From the NCBI GenBank assembly GCA_018062085.1, contig JAGOSY010000004.1, forward strand, positions 62,001-126,000: a DNA stretch of 64,000 bases, given 5' to 3'. Positions within the stretch are counted from its first letter, which is position 1, and each line of letters opens with the position of its first letter. The notes beneath the pieces were generated by a model. The model searched no databases. It was not told the origin of the DNA and saw nothing but the letters and a program-made list of their open reading frames with translations. Below, one piece after another: positions 1-10,061 of this stretch. The stretch is from a bacterium. Lineage in GTDB: Bacteria; Cyanobacteriota; Vampirovibrionia; Obscuribacterales; Obscuribacteraceae. The position numbers and the translations under genes are program-made.

Positions 1-33
1 TACTGATGTGATTTCGTCGGGCCTGATTGCCAT
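1..33 (-). CDS. atpA: ATP synthase F1 alpha subunit, N-terminal start only
   Basis: Only the first 11 codons are inside the window. They read MAIRPDEITSV, which matches the usual start of the F1 alpha subunit (an IRPDEI motif close to the N-terminus). It follows atpH on the same strand, the normal gene order, and an AGAGG Shine-Dalgarno-like stretch lies about 10 nt upstream of the ATG. The rest of the catalytic-core subunit, including its nucleotide-binding P-loop, is off the left edge. The assignment rests on the start motif plus operon position. Confidence 0.8.
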   Translation of the reverse strand, partial: MAIRPDEITSV

Positions 34-139
34 GGTCTTTAACCTCTAAGTTACTTGCTTGCTTGTTTTGGTCAGTTTTTGATTGGTTTGAATGGTCGTT
101 TTAAATTGTCAGGAGCATTGCTTAATTTCGAAATAGTGC

Positions 140-685
140 TTAAACAGCCATGAGCGCTTTTTCTAGTGCTTTCAATCTGCCATTTAAGCTGCCATCGATG
201 ACTTGGTCACCGAGTCTGAGAATTACTCCACCAATAAGTGTCGAATCAACTTTAACTTCGAGCTCAAGGCGCTTGCCTAGATGCTCTGTCAATTGCGCTT
301 TGATATTGGCGACATTGGCATCAGCCATAGTCTCAGAACAGGTCAGAAGTGCACTAACTACGTTTTTGCGTTTGTTGAGCAGTTCGCGGTAGCCTGTCTC
401 AATAAAAGGAAGGAGGTCGAGCCTACGTTTGTCAGCCAGAAGATTGATCAAGTTATCAGTCAATTCTGAGACCTTGCCACTAAAGACCGTTCTCAGAATC
501 TCTTTCTTCTGATTGGCTCGAATGGCTGGGTGATTGATGATAATGCTCATGTCTTTGTCTGAAGCAAAGACAGCATTGACCATTTTCAATTCGTTCAAGA
601 CATTTTCTTCTTGAGCATTTTTGCTCGATAGATCAAGCACCGCTTCGGCGTATGAACTGGCTATTCCTTGTAGTTCGGTATTCAT
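140..685 (-). CDS. atpH: ATP synthase F1 delta subunit (OSCP)
   Basis: A 181-residue protein, the usual length for the delta subunit that ties the F1 head to the peripheral b/b' stalk. The N-terminal half is a helical domain (about residues 5-105) with the typical SYAEAVLDL opening. The C-terminal half carries the family hallmark IGGVILRLGDQVIDGSL (about residues 151-167), close to the conserved GG-x-x-x-x-x-G-D-x-x-x-DGS pattern. It lies between atpF and atpA, as in cyanobacterial and other bacterial operons, so it is membrane-peripheral on the cytoplasmic side. Nothing unusual is seen. Confidence 0.96.
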   Translation of the reverse strand: MNTELQGIASSYAEAVLDLSSKNAQEENVLNELKMVNAVFASDKDMSIIINHPAIRANQKKEILRTVFSGKVSELTDNLINLLADKRRLDLLPFIETGYRELLNKRKNVVSALLTCSETMADANVANIKAQLTEHLGKRLELEVKVDSTLIGGVILRLGDQVIDGSLNGRLKALEKALMAV

Positions 686-718
686 CTAGTCAATGGACCT
701 TATTTATTTAGATACAGA

Positions 719-1273
719 TTACTTTGAAACAGATTCTAGGGCACCGGATGAAACCAGTGACTTAGTATTGAGAGTTTCTAGTTGCTCCATAAACTGATTG
801 AGCAAATTAGTTTTCACTTCAGCACTGGTCTGAGATGCAAGCTGCCCACGAGTCAGTTCAATAGCAGCTTTGACTGAGGCTTGACGCAATTCGTTGACCA
901 GTAGTTGTCTCTCACCAGCCACAGCAGATTCAAACTTAACCAACATTTCAGCAATGTCTTTTTTCGTCTGCGCCTCAAGATTGGCTTGCATCTCTTTAGC
1001 AATTGTCTTCGCTTCTTCAATAATTTGCTCAGCTTCTTTCTCAGCGTTGGCAACAGCTGCCTTTTGCTTTTCGAGCAGGGCTTCAGCATCAAGGCGAGCT
1101 TTCTGAGCCGCTGCAAGAGTGGCATTGATACTCTCGTCACGAGCTTGGAAGACAGGCGGAAGGTTTTTGGCCATCACCCACCAGAAGAATGCAACGAGCA
1201 GAACCCAGTTAATGAGATTATTTTCGAACATAGCAAAAAGCTGATTATGCTCGACTTCAGCAAACAAAAACAT
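719..1273 (-). CDS. atpF: ATP synthase Fo subunit b
   Basis: A 184-residue peripheral-stalk subunit: one N-terminal membrane helix (about residues 18-36, FENNLINWVLLVAFFWWV) and a long charged, Ala/Glu/Lys-rich coiled coil to the C-terminus. The FE-x-NLIN motif before the helix matches the cyanobacterial b rather than b' form. Its ATG shares one base with the stop codon of the upstream b' gene (TAATG), so the two are translationally coupled, which suits a b/b' heterodimer made in equal amounts. In cyanobacteria and plastids b is likewise the second of the pair. Confidence 0.95.
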   Translation of the reverse strand: MFLFAEVEHNQLFAMFENNLINWVLLVAFFWWVMAKNLPPVFQARDESINATLAAAQKARLDAEALLEKQKAAVANAEKEAEQIIEEAKTIAKEMQANLEAQTKKDIAEMLVKFESAVAGERQLLVNELRQASVKAAIELTRGQLASQTSAEVKTNLLNQFMEQLETLNTKSLVSSGALESVSK

Positions 1274-1752
1274 TAGCAGGCCTCCTCTAGAGCTTTCTTC
1301 ACCTGGCTTCTATCGAGACCAGTTGCAACATGACTAGCACCAATTAGTTTGCCCATCATGATGTTGACCAACTCGATTTCGCGATCGACAAGCTGATCAA
1401 CTAGACCTTTCTTCTCATCCGCCAACTCAACACGTGCAGCCTCAAGTTTCTGACGACCGCCAGCTTGCACTTTCGAGATCTCTTCACTACGCAGTTTCTG
1501 GGAGGCGGTGACGCCCTCATTGATAATCGATTGAGCCTTGTTGCGCACATCAGCTAAGCGCTTCTGGTATTCCACCAGAACCACATCAGCTTCGGCACGT
1601 GAGGCCTTGGAAGCTTCCAAATCTCTTTCAACTTTGGCAGCCCGCGCCTCCAGAACTTTGGCCACGGGCTTAACAAAGACCAAGTCTAAAGCCCAAATAA
1701 AGGCTAAAAAACTGATCAAAAGGACGACGACTGTACCGTTTAGCTCGAGCAT
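1273..1752 (-). CDS. atpG: ATP synthase Fo subunit b' (second b-type subunit)
   Basis: A 159-residue b-type stalk subunit with an N-terminal membrane helix (residues 5-27) followed by F-V-KPVAKVLEAR. This resembles the FYKPLGKVLDER junction of cyanobacterial b' proteins, and an amphipathic coiled coil follows. Two non-identical b subunits mark Cyanobacteria, plastids and some anaerobic or proteobacterial lineages, and the order c-b'-b-delta-alpha seen here is the cyanobacterial one. The name atpG follows cyanobacterial usage; in other bacteria atpG means the gamma subunit. It is coupled to atpF by a one-base overlap. Confidence 0.92.
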   Translation of the reverse strand: MLELNGTVVVLLISFLAFIWALDLVFVKPVAKVLEARAAKVERDLEASKASRAEADVVLVEYQKRLADVRNKAQSIINEGVTASQKLRSEEISKVQAGGRQKLEAARVELADEKKGLVDQLVDREIELVNIMMGKLIGASHVATGLDRSQVKKALEEAC

Positions 1753-1817
1753 TTTTTTGAATTACTCTCTGATTCCACTACTAACTCTTTTGAACAAATG
1801 GTCTCTAACACCGCTGT

Positions 1818-2111
1818 TTACGGGGTTTTGCCAAGGCCGAAGAGCTGAAGTGAAACTAGGAATGCAAATAGACCAAGAGCTTCCATCAAAGCGGCGAAAA
1901 TGATGCCGTTGATAAGCAATTTGCCTTGCATTTCAGGTTGACGAGCCATACCTTCTAGAGCTCTAGAAGCAGCGATACCGATACCGATACCAGGTACGCC
2001 TACGCCGATAGCTCCCAGACCTGCGCCGATTAGGGCTGCTGCTCTGATTACAGTTTGACTATCAATTCCGCCCGCGACGGCTCCGGCCTGGGCAATCAGT
2101 TGGTGGTCCAC
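1818..2111 (-). CDS. atpE: ATP synthase Fo subunit c (rotor ring)
   Basis: The start chosen is GTG at 2111, because AAGGAG stands 7 nt upstream and the product (97 residues, VDHQLIAQAG...) has normal c-subunit size; the longer frame begins with an implausible charged leader. Two hairpin helices are seen. The first has a glycine-rich GxGxG stretch (GVPGIGIGI), followed by the polar loop ALEGMARQPE with the universal RQPE that contacts gamma/epsilon. The second carries the ion-binding glutamate in FAALMEALGLF. Glu followed by Ala rather than Ser/Thr favours protons over sodium as coupling ion (inference from family patterns). A 372-nt structured spacer precedes it. Confidence 0.95.
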   Translation of the reverse strand: MDHQLIAQAGAVAGGIDSQTVIRAAALIGAGLGAIGVGVPGIGIGIAASRALEGMARQPEMQGKLLINGIIFAALMEALGLFAFLVSLQLFGLGKTP

Positions 2112-2483
2112 AGAAAATCTCCTTAACACAATCGAAAAATTTCGCCAGCTATTTTGAACTATCGCTCCATAGCGGAACGAATTCAAAAGGCGTACTGATT
2201 ATATCAGTCGATGAGTGCCCCCAAAATCGCCCCATTGGCGCTTAAAAGCGGTTAAGCACTAGCAGAACTGGCTACCCAAGCGACTTTTAAAGCAAGTCGC
2301 TAAAATAGCCTGATGAAAGCGGCTAATTAAAGTGAACAATTTCCTAACGAAGTTAGTAACTAAACACTGCACTAGCAGCCAATTTAGCAAGCAAGTAGCC
2401 AAGACCACTGCGAAAGTGAAGTTCTTGGCTACCGGGAAAATCGAAATTTAGAAAGTTACTAGCGGATCGTTCCGGTCAACATT
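2112..2483 (-). other. Hairpin-rich spacer between atpB and atpE
   Basis: No gene is seen in these 372 nt inside an otherwise tight operon. Three inverted repeats are visible. At 2240-2257 a 6-bp stem GCTTAA/TTAAGC has a 6-nt loop. At 2279-2301 an 8-bp perfect stem AGCGACTT/AAGTCGCT has a 7-nt loop and is extended by GGCTA/TAGCC across a 4x4 internal loop. At 2395-2432 a 10-bp perfect stem GTAGCCAAGA/TCTTGGCTAC encloses CACT/AGTG. None is followed by a T-run on the minus strand, so they are not plain terminators. RNA stabilisation, processing or differential expression of the c subunit (needed in about ten copies) is a plausible role but is inferred. Confidence 0.7.
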
Positions 2484-3245
2484 TTAGTGGTGATCGGCAA
2501 CCGCTGCACCGATATAAATCGATGTAAGGAGGGTGAAGACGAAGGCCTGCACAACTGCAATGAAGACTTCGAAGGCCATTACAAAGGAGGGAAGAATTAC
2601 AGGGCACATGCCCAAGAAAGCACTTCTCAACATTTCGTCAGCGGTAATTACCAGCAGAAGACGAAGAGCAAGTGTGGCAGGGCGAACCACAAGGTCGAGC
2701 CATTCTAGCGGAGCAATTGGCTTCCAGAAGAAAAGACCAACATAATGGTGACCGTGAGCCATTACACCAGAAACCAAGTAGGTGATAATGGCCAGACCAG
2801 CAAGGCCAGCTGTAACGTTGAAATCGGTGGTAGCAGCAGCAACTTCGAAATGCTTGCCGTCAACATGAGGCCACCAAGACATGTGCTCAAGCACTTGATA
2901 AGGCAGAATGCCAATTAAATTGCTGGCCAAAATAAACATGAACAAGCCACAGAGAAGCGGCATGTATGGTTTATAGCGATGATCGCCAATTGAACCCTTG
3001 GCAATATCAAGAATGAAGGTGTAGAGCCCCTCAAGAATGCCTTGGCCTTTGCCGCCAGGTCCTTCAACAGTGAGATTGCTAGTAATTGCTGAGCAGCTCA
3101 AAAGAATCAGAGCCATAGCAGTCCAGCTGAGAATGATGGTATCGGCGTGAATATCACCCACGGTTCCCATTTCAAAAGGCAACTTAATGCCGGTGATCGA
3201 GGGGTCGTGCACTAATTCTTTTAAGGGTAAACTCTCGCCTAACAT
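2484..3245 (-). CDS. atpB: ATP synthase Fo subunit a (proton channel)
   Basis: A 253-residue polytopic membrane protein with the expected a-subunit landmarks: NLIGILPY in an early helix (about 109-116), the penultimate-helix essential arginine in RPATLALRLL (Arg195), and a final helix QAFVFTLLTSIYIGAAVADHH with the usual Q-x-F-V-F-x-x-L-x-x-x-Y pattern. It provides the half-channels that load the c ring. One oddity is that the residues right after Arg195 are LLLVITADE, where most families have LFGNM-x-A; the normally conserved Asn is absent. Otherwise length and topology are normal, so it is probably functional. Confidence 0.94.
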   Translation of the reverse strand: MLGESLPLKELVHDPSITGIKLPFEMGTVGDIHADTIILSWTAMALILLSCSAITSNLTVEGPGGKGQGILEGLYTFILDIAKGSIGDHRYKPYMPLLCGLFMFILASNLIGILPYQVLEHMSWWPHVDGKHFEVAAATTDFNVTAGLAGLAIITYLVSGVMAHGHHYVGLFFWKPIAPLEWLDLVVRPATLALRLLLVITADEMLRSAFLGMCPVILPSFVMAFEVFIAVVQAFVFTLLTSIYIGAAVADHH

Positions 3246-3310
3246 TCAGATTTCCCGCTCTTTTAGAGGTAAGTCATACAAAAATTTTGAAGCAATGCTT
3301 CCAATCTCTA

Positions 3311-3346
3311 CTTGATTACATCCGCGCTTGCACAGCGGCAATCAAG
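3311..3346 (-). other. Inverted repeat in the atpI-atpB spacer
   Basis: CTTGATT (3311-3317) is complementary to AATCAAG (3340-3346), with an inner CCGC/GCGG pair, giving an 11-bp interrupted hairpin in the 213-nt spacer. A second inverted repeat (GAATCA ... TGATTC) follows at about 3384-3413. No T-run follows on the minus strand. This may be an mRNA processing or stability element; the function is not known. Confidence 0.45.
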
Positions 3347-3458
3347 GTAAAGACGTCCAAATGATAGCAGATGGACTCTGAGCGAATCAGCGCTAGCAAA
3401 GCAGCTTTGATTCCAGCGAAAATTTGTTAAAGAGCCACCAGCACCGCAGCAGAGAAGC

Positions 3459-3692
3459 TTACGACTTCTTATCCATATCGTTTGAACGTTTTATCACAAA
3501 AGCTATGCCCAGGCCGAAACCTACCGAAATACCGACGATCACGCCATAGGGCGAAGACTGAAAACGCCCGTCCAGCCAAGCTCCTGCAAAATAGCCAGCG
3601 ACTGTCAAAACAACAATGGCCGAGCCTAGCTCGGAGGCCATCATAATTTGGGCACCGAGACCGCCCATGCCGTCGTCGCTTTTATTCTTCAT
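3459..3692 (-). CDS. atpI: AtpI/AtpZ-like ATP synthase accessory membrane protein
   Basis: A 77-residue protein with two predicted membrane helices (about residues 13-33 and 47-67) separated by GAWLDGRFQSSPYG. This GxxxD...P loop layout is typical of the small AtpI/AtpZ proteins (ATPase gene 1 family) encoded just before atpB, which help c-ring assembly or Mg2+ handling. The frame is open to an ATG at 3806, but neither start has a good ribosome site. The ATG at 3692 was chosen because the upstream 38 residues are unlike the family. It is first in the atp operon. Domain call moderate, start uncertain. Confidence 0.7.
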   Translation of the reverse strand: MKNKSDDGMGGLGAQIMMASELGSAIVVLTVAGYFAGAWLDGRFQSSPYGVIVGISVGFGLGIAFVIKRSNDMDKKS

Positions 3693-3891
3693 AAAGTTTT
3701 CAGCATACCTATGGGAATTGGCGTTAAATACCGGCGCTGCTTCTAATGTACACCCTAAACAATTTGTTTTAGATTTAGGTAGCTTTTGAGCGCCAAAACC
3801 GGGCATAAGTGAAAATGTAGAGACCTACCAATGGCAGTTGAAATGCTAAGAGCAAATTCATGCTATGAGTATTAAGTCTTTATCTTTAGAA

Positions 3892-3926
3892 TAGACTTTA
3901 GTCTAGTTGGGTCTGGATTAGTCTAG
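3892..3926 (+). promoter_or_regulatory. Palindromic repeats upstream of pspA (candidate operator)
   Basis: TAGACT-TT-AGTCTA (3892-3905) is a perfect 6+6 palindrome. TTAGTCTAG occurs at 3898-3906 and again at 3918-3926, exactly 20 bp (about two helical turns) apart, and the second copy runs into GTCTAGAC, itself a palindrome. They lie 25-60 bp before the pspA ATG, close to where a promoter would sit, so a dimeric repressor or activator site is likely. The regulator is unknown. Confidence 0.5.
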
Positions 3927-3950
3927 ACAGGTGATAGGAGTTATCAGTAG

Positions 3951-5853
<1,903 letters not shown>

Positions 5854-5892
5854 TTAGCCCAAAACGTTCAGTATAGATATAATTCCTGGTAG

Positions 5893-7488
5893 ATGAAAGC
5901 TTTTATTACTCAATCAATCACTACTGCTAGCTGCCTGCTGATTCTGGCTCTGACTTGGACTTTGCCAGCAGGGGCGCAATTTACATTTTCCGAACCTGGT
6001 TCTAGCGAAGAAAAGCAAACCGACAGCGCTGCGGTATATGCCAATCGCATATTGAAGCGTAGGCTGCAGAGCGATAAGCGCCTGGCTGTGCATCTCTTAG
6101 CAAAAGAAGAAGGGGGCGCCGATGTCTATGCCAGCTTGCCCTTTCAGGCGGAACAGCTGCATCTGCTGCTCGGCCGCTATCAGGCCTTTGGCCAGACAAA
6201 TGCACCAACGGTTGGCCCTAAACTAAAAGGTTCAATAGACGACAAAAGACTTGCTCAGACACGCTTTCAAGCAGAGCAAATGATTTTAGGCAATGCTGCC
6301 AATGACGTGAAAGTACTAGACGAATTTAGCTCTCCGCCAGTAGCAGAAGGAGAAGGCACACTTTTAAACAAGATCAATGCTGTAGATTGCAATCTTGTGC
6401 AAGCCTTTGACTTGGCTCTGGCAGGCCGTATGGCCGACGCCTTAGCGAAACAGTCAGAATCAAATAAAGGCAATCAGAAATTTAGTGCCACCGCTCAAGC
6501 ACGAATTGAGAACAATCAACTCTGCCTTTTGGCACTGAGTGGCAATCTTGACGCTGCCGCTGCCACTATAAAGAAAGGCTCCAGCACTTCGCCTTGGCTA
6601 CAAAGTGCAGCAAAATACCCGATCAATATGCTTAATAGGGCCAATATTTTACTTGCGAATAAAGATGCTTCATCAGCCTTGAATATTCTTGAGAAATTCG
6701 AGGGTAATCTACCGGGCCGACTCGGCCTCGCACTTCTTAGAGCTAAAACAATGGCCTACAGCCAATTAGGAGAGAAAGAAAAGGCCCAAGCCTTAGTCGT
6801 TGAAATAGTCAAACGCTACCCGAGCAACCCTGGGGCACTCACCATGGCTGGTGACCTAGCCATGCAAAATGAAAATTACAAACAAGCTGTTGTTTATCTA
6901 AAACAGGCTGCCAGTCTCAATAAAGCTAGCCCAGACTCACTAATTAAGCTTGCTCAATGTCAATCGAAGATGGGCGATCTAGATGAAGCAATAAAGACAG
7001 CCACCCTTGCCACCCGCGATTTTCCGCAAAGCCCAGACTCTCATATGGCCCTAGGCAAGCTGCATATGGACAATAAAGAGTTTCTTGGCGGGCGCTTACA
7101 ATTTGAGAGAGCACTAGAAGTGAGCTCTAGTTTTGCTGAAAAAAGGCAAGTATTTTTGCCTCTGATAAAAGTGCTCGATATCATGAATGAAGATAAAGAC
7201 TTGCTCAAATATCTCCAACAATGGGTCAAGCAATACCCCCAAGAGCCTATCTGCCACTATAACCGCGCCTTCGTCCTGTCAGAAAAAAAACTAGTCGATG
7301 AGGCTATCGAAGAATATATAAAGGCTATTACACTGGCACCAAAATATAGCAAAGCCCGCTATAACCTAGCGCTACTATATGTACAAAAGAAAAAGCCACA
7401 AGAAGCAAAAGCACAGCTAGTGCGCTTCATCGAAGACAGCAATGGGGCTGAAAAAGAACAGGCCGAGAAACTATTCAAGACTCTTTAG
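5893..7488 (+). CDS. Secreted TPR-repeat protein
   Basis: A 531-residue protein with a signal peptide (residues 1-28: Lys, a hydrophobic core LLILALTWTLP, then AGA-QF). An alanine-rich helical region follows, then a run of tetratricopeptide repeats from about residue 270 to the end, with clear units such as NPGALTMAGDLAMQNENYKQAV and YSKARYNLALLYVQKKKPQEAK. TPRs are scaffolds for protein-protein contacts, and its place would be periplasmic or surface-attached. No enzymatic domain is seen. Its 3' end overlaps the convergent next gene by 14 nt. The exact role is unknown. Confidence 0.85.
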   Translation: MKAFITQSITTASCLLILALTWTLPAGAQFTFSEPGSSEEKQTDSAAVYANRILKRRLQSDKRLAVHLLAKEEGGADVYASLPFQAEQLHLLLGRYQAFGQTNAPTVGPKLKGSIDDKRLAQTRFQAEQMILGNAANDVKVLDEFSSPPVAEGEGTLLNKINAVDCNLVQAFDLALAGRMADALAKQSESNKGNQKFSATAQARIENNQLCLLALSGNLDAAAATIKKGSSTSPWLQSAAKYPINMLNRANILLANKDASSALNILEKFEGNLPGRLGLALLRAKTMAYSQLGEKEKAQALVVEIVKRYPSNPGALTMAGDLAMQNENYKQAVVYLKQAASLNKASPDSLIKLAQCQSKMGDLDEAIKTATLATRDFPQSPDSHMALGKLHMDNKEFLGGRLQFERALEVSSSFAEKRQVFLPLIKVLDIMNEDKDLLKYLQQWVKQYPQEPICHYNRAFVLSEKKLVDEAIEEYIKAITLAPKYSKARYNLALLYVQKKKPQEAKAQLVRFIEDSNGAEKEQAEKLFKTL

Positions 7489-8371
7489 GAACAGTTTTGA
7501 CCAGATCAAGATACTGATCCAAAAAGTTGTCGTCGATATATTCCATATCGCCTGCAACCGGAATGAAGCTTCTTCTGCGCGTTTCGGGATCTGGCACCAT
7601 TGCCTCCCTCCTCTCCTGCTCCTCCAAAATATGTTTTATCTTCTCCACGCCAAAGTCTGGATAGCCAGCCAGAGCAGACAAAATAACTTCAGACACACGT
7701 CCAACAGGTCTTACCTCAGGTCTATAAGGCGAAGGAGTAGGAAACGGACAATACTTATTGAATAGTGGAAACACTTTTCTCACCGCCTGTTCATCTATGT
7801 GTTTTTGACAGAAGAGAAAAATGTCTTTCGCCAGCCAAGGCTCCGTAATCTGCGGCAGTAAATCGTTCTTGATACCCCTTAGGTAATAGTCGACAACTTT
7901 TGCGCCATGCTCTTGCCAGATGTCTTTGGATAGATTGCGGGAGGAAAAATCAGGCAAATCATTGGCTACCGTTCTGAAATACTGCCCAATCGGACCGCAC
8001 AAATCTATCCAGTAAAGCGGATCGATGGGTCGCCTCTGAATCCGGGAGAGAATTCGATTAGTTGGAATGTGCACCAAAGTCATATAGACACCATAGTGAT
8101 AGCGGCCGCCTCTAGGCTTGCGCACATTCACATCAATAACAATCACGGTCTCGCCATTGCGTAGAATACTTATGGCAACAGACTCGCCACAAACTTGCCA
8201 GTCAAGAATTGACTGCTCTAGGTAGATCAATTCACTGTCTTCAAGCTCTAGCAAGCTCAGAGCTGCTGGGCTAAGAACTGGCGCCAACTGGCAAAATCCA
8301 AGCTCAGCCAATTGAGCCGTCAACGCCACAGCAAATTCATGGACGCAGTTCTTTATGATTTTTTTGGGCAA
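7475..8371 (-). CDS. Conserved-looking protein of unknown function (298 aa)
   Basis: A 298-residue soluble protein that I cannot place in a family. It has a helical start (EFAVALTAQLAELGFCQLAP), a beta-rich middle (residues 55-115, with GGRYHYGVYMTLVHIPTNRIL), an aromatic segment (DPLYWIDLCGPIGQYFRT) and a Pro/Arg-rich C-terminal third. There is no signal peptide or membrane helix. It is 55 nt from the next minus-strand gene (the MshEN-repeat protein), so the two probably share a transcript. Its last 14 nt overlap the convergent TPR gene. Alternating hydrophobic strands and a natural codon pattern argue that it is a real gene. Confidence 0.7.
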   Translation of the reverse strand: MPKKIIKNCVHEFAVALTAQLAELGFCQLAPVLSPAALSLLELEDSELIYLEQSILDWQVCGESVAISILRNGETVIVIDVNVRKPRGGRYHYGVYMTLVHIPTNRILSRIQRRPIDPLYWIDLCGPIGQYFRTVANDLPDFSSRNLSKDIWQEHGAKVVDYYLRGIKNDLLPQITEPWLAKDIFLFCQKHIDEQAVRKVFPLFNKYCPFPTPSPYRPEVRPVGRVSEVILSALAGYPDFGVEKIKHILEEQERREAMVPDPETRRRSFIPVAGDMEYIDDNFLDQYLDLVKTVPKES

Positions 8372-8426
8372 TTCATACGCCCTATATAAGGAATAGCATT
8401 AGAACTAATGGACAAGAAAAACTCGA

Positions 8427-9629
8427 TCAAGCTTTCCAACCTAAGAGGTTGAGGGTCGAAACAAAGTCGCCGCGCCGCCAGAGCCAGACATGGAAGGCAA
8501 AAATAAGCTGTTCGGCCGTAAGCACGCCTTGAGATATCAGCGCATGACCAGCTTTAATGGCATCGAGTTTTTCTTGATCTACAAAGCCGCGATTAACTAG
8601 AAACTGCTCAAGCTGCTCACTTTCTCGTTGCTCTACAAGCCTTACCTGCTCAAGCTCTGCGCTATTGACGATACCGATAATTTCGATCATATCGACGAGG
8701 CTAAGATTCTCTTTTAGTTCGCTAAATGGTCGCACCATAACTGGTTTCATGGCTGCCAATTCTTCGACTGAAAATTCAAGGGGCCGGCCGGTCTTAGCGC
8801 ACAAACCAAGCATCTGAGCGGCGCGAACAGGGTCTACAGTACCCTCGGCTATATACTTTTGGGCCCGCAAAGCAGACGAAACAATCAGTTCACTGATAAT
8901 TCCCTCGTCTACCAGCACTTGCCCTAAGGGTTTAGCTTCAGCCATGCTTTTTTCAACACATGAAAGTAGATCAAGCTCCGAAATCAGCTCAGAGAGTACA
9001 AATAGCTCACCCAAGCGCACTGAATTCTCTTCGCGATAGCGCTTCAAGCCACCAAATTCAAGAATCTCTTCTATATGCTCGTTATGCATATGAGATAACT
9101 TTAGCGCCCCAACGGCTTGGTCATAACCAATCTTGCGCTCATTAACCAAAAGCTGTGCGGTTAAACCAGCATAGGCCACCATTTCATTGACTGACTTCTG
9201 CAATACCAGCACACGCACGATCGGCAGGCCCGATAATATACTTGTCTCAAGTGCGAGAGAAAGCTTATGGGGCGAAATCGCCCCAGCATCGACAAAAAGT
9301 TTGCCTAGATTGCGGCCAAAGTTAATGTGCTCAATTTCGCAACCAATTGAGAAGAGATTATCGACAAATGTCTCCCCATTGACCCGCATAAGCTTCAAAA
9401 CTTCGCCGGCCTTATCCGGGCTAATTAATCTTTCTCTAATTAGGTTCTGGGCCTGAAGAGTGCCATTAAGTTCCCTCTCGGTGACTAGGCCAGACTCAAC
9501 TAAGGCCTTACCCAGCGGGCTTTTGCGCCCCTTCGACATAACTAGGGCTGATTCAATACTGTCTGGAGAAACAAGACCTGCTGCGACGAGCAAATCACCA
9601 ATTTGACTGGAAGTATGAGATTGAGACAC
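8427..9629 (-). CDS. Stand-alone MshEN/GspE-N-like repeat protein
   Basis: A 400-residue protein built from about four copies of a ~90-100-residue unit. Each unit has the pattern (I/L)G-x-LLV-x-x-G-L(V/I)-x-x-x-x-L-x-x-(A/T)L followed by PLG-x-x-LV-x-x-G-(L/I)(V/I), for example IGDLLVAAGLVSPDSI, SPLGKALVESGLVTE and LGQVLVDEGIISE. This is the N-terminal (MshEN/T2SSE_N) fold of type II secretion and type IV pilus ATPases, which in some proteins binds cyclic di-GMP. No ATPase domain follows: there is no Walker A anywhere. It could be a c-di-GMP receptor or an adaptor for a pilus motor (inference). It ends in a Trp-rich tail (FHVWLWRRGDF). Confidence 0.75.
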   Translation of the reverse strand: MSQSHTSSQIGDLLVAAGLVSPDSIESALVMSKGRKSPLGKALVESGLVTERELNGTLQAQNLIRERLISPDKAGEVLKLMRVNGETFVDNLFSIGCEIEHINFGRNLGKLFVDAGAISPHKLSLALETSILSGLPIVRVLVLQKSVNEMVAYAGLTAQLLVNERKIGYDQAVGALKLSHMHNEHIEEILEFGGLKRYREENSVRLGELFVLSELISELDLLSCVEKSMAEAKPLGQVLVDEGIISELIVSSALRAQKYIAEGTVDPVRAAQMLGLCAKTGRPLEFSVEELAAMKPVMVRPFSELKENLSLVDMIEIIGIVNSAELEQVRLVEQRESEQLEQFLVNRGFVDQEKLDAIKAGHALISQGVLTAEQLIFAFHVWLWRRGDFVSTLNLLGWKA

Positions 9630-9827
9630 CGGAACACCAAATAGCTACAAGAAAAGTATATCTGTTTGGCCATACTCTTTCTATAGCCTGTAAAACTCAA
9701 AATTAGCTTAATTCTAGCCATTAGCTATCGGCTCAGCATATGCAAGAAGGCATAAAGTAGCTGTTAAACACCTATAGATATATCCGTGAATATCAGCTAA
9801 CAACAGACCAACTACCGAATGTCCCTC

Positions 9828-9842
9828 ACCACCAGCGGTGCA
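9828..9842 (+). repeat. 15-nt repeat ACCACCAGCGGTGCA, copy 1
   Basis: Exact copy of the 15-mer at 16392-16406. The two copies bracket the smc-scpA-scpB-ispD block. The core CACC-AGC-GGTG is a small inverted repeat. Function unknown. Confidence 0.6.
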
Positions 9843-10032
9843 ATAGCTTAGATAAACACAGTCTAGGAGCTAGACAGCCATAATATTGCCAAATCTACCC
9901 AAACAGATATTCAATCGATCAAAAAGTGGTGCTCAAGCAAAAGAAAGTCGGAGAAAAATCGGCTTTTTTGGCCAAAATGATGACAGCACGGCAATTTCGG
10001 GATAATATTGTCATGCTACGTATTGTTTACTC

Positions 10033-10061
10033 TTGACACTAAATGCAGTGTGTAGTCTAAT
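10033..10061 (+). promoter_or_regulatory. Sigma-70-type promoter for smc
   Basis: A consensus -35 TTGACA (10033-10038) is separated by exactly 17 nt from TCTAAT (10056-10061), one mismatch from TATAAT. It ends 42 nt upstream of the smc TTG start, leaving a short leader. It is probably the main promoter of the smc-scpA-scpB-ispD run. Confidence 0.75.
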
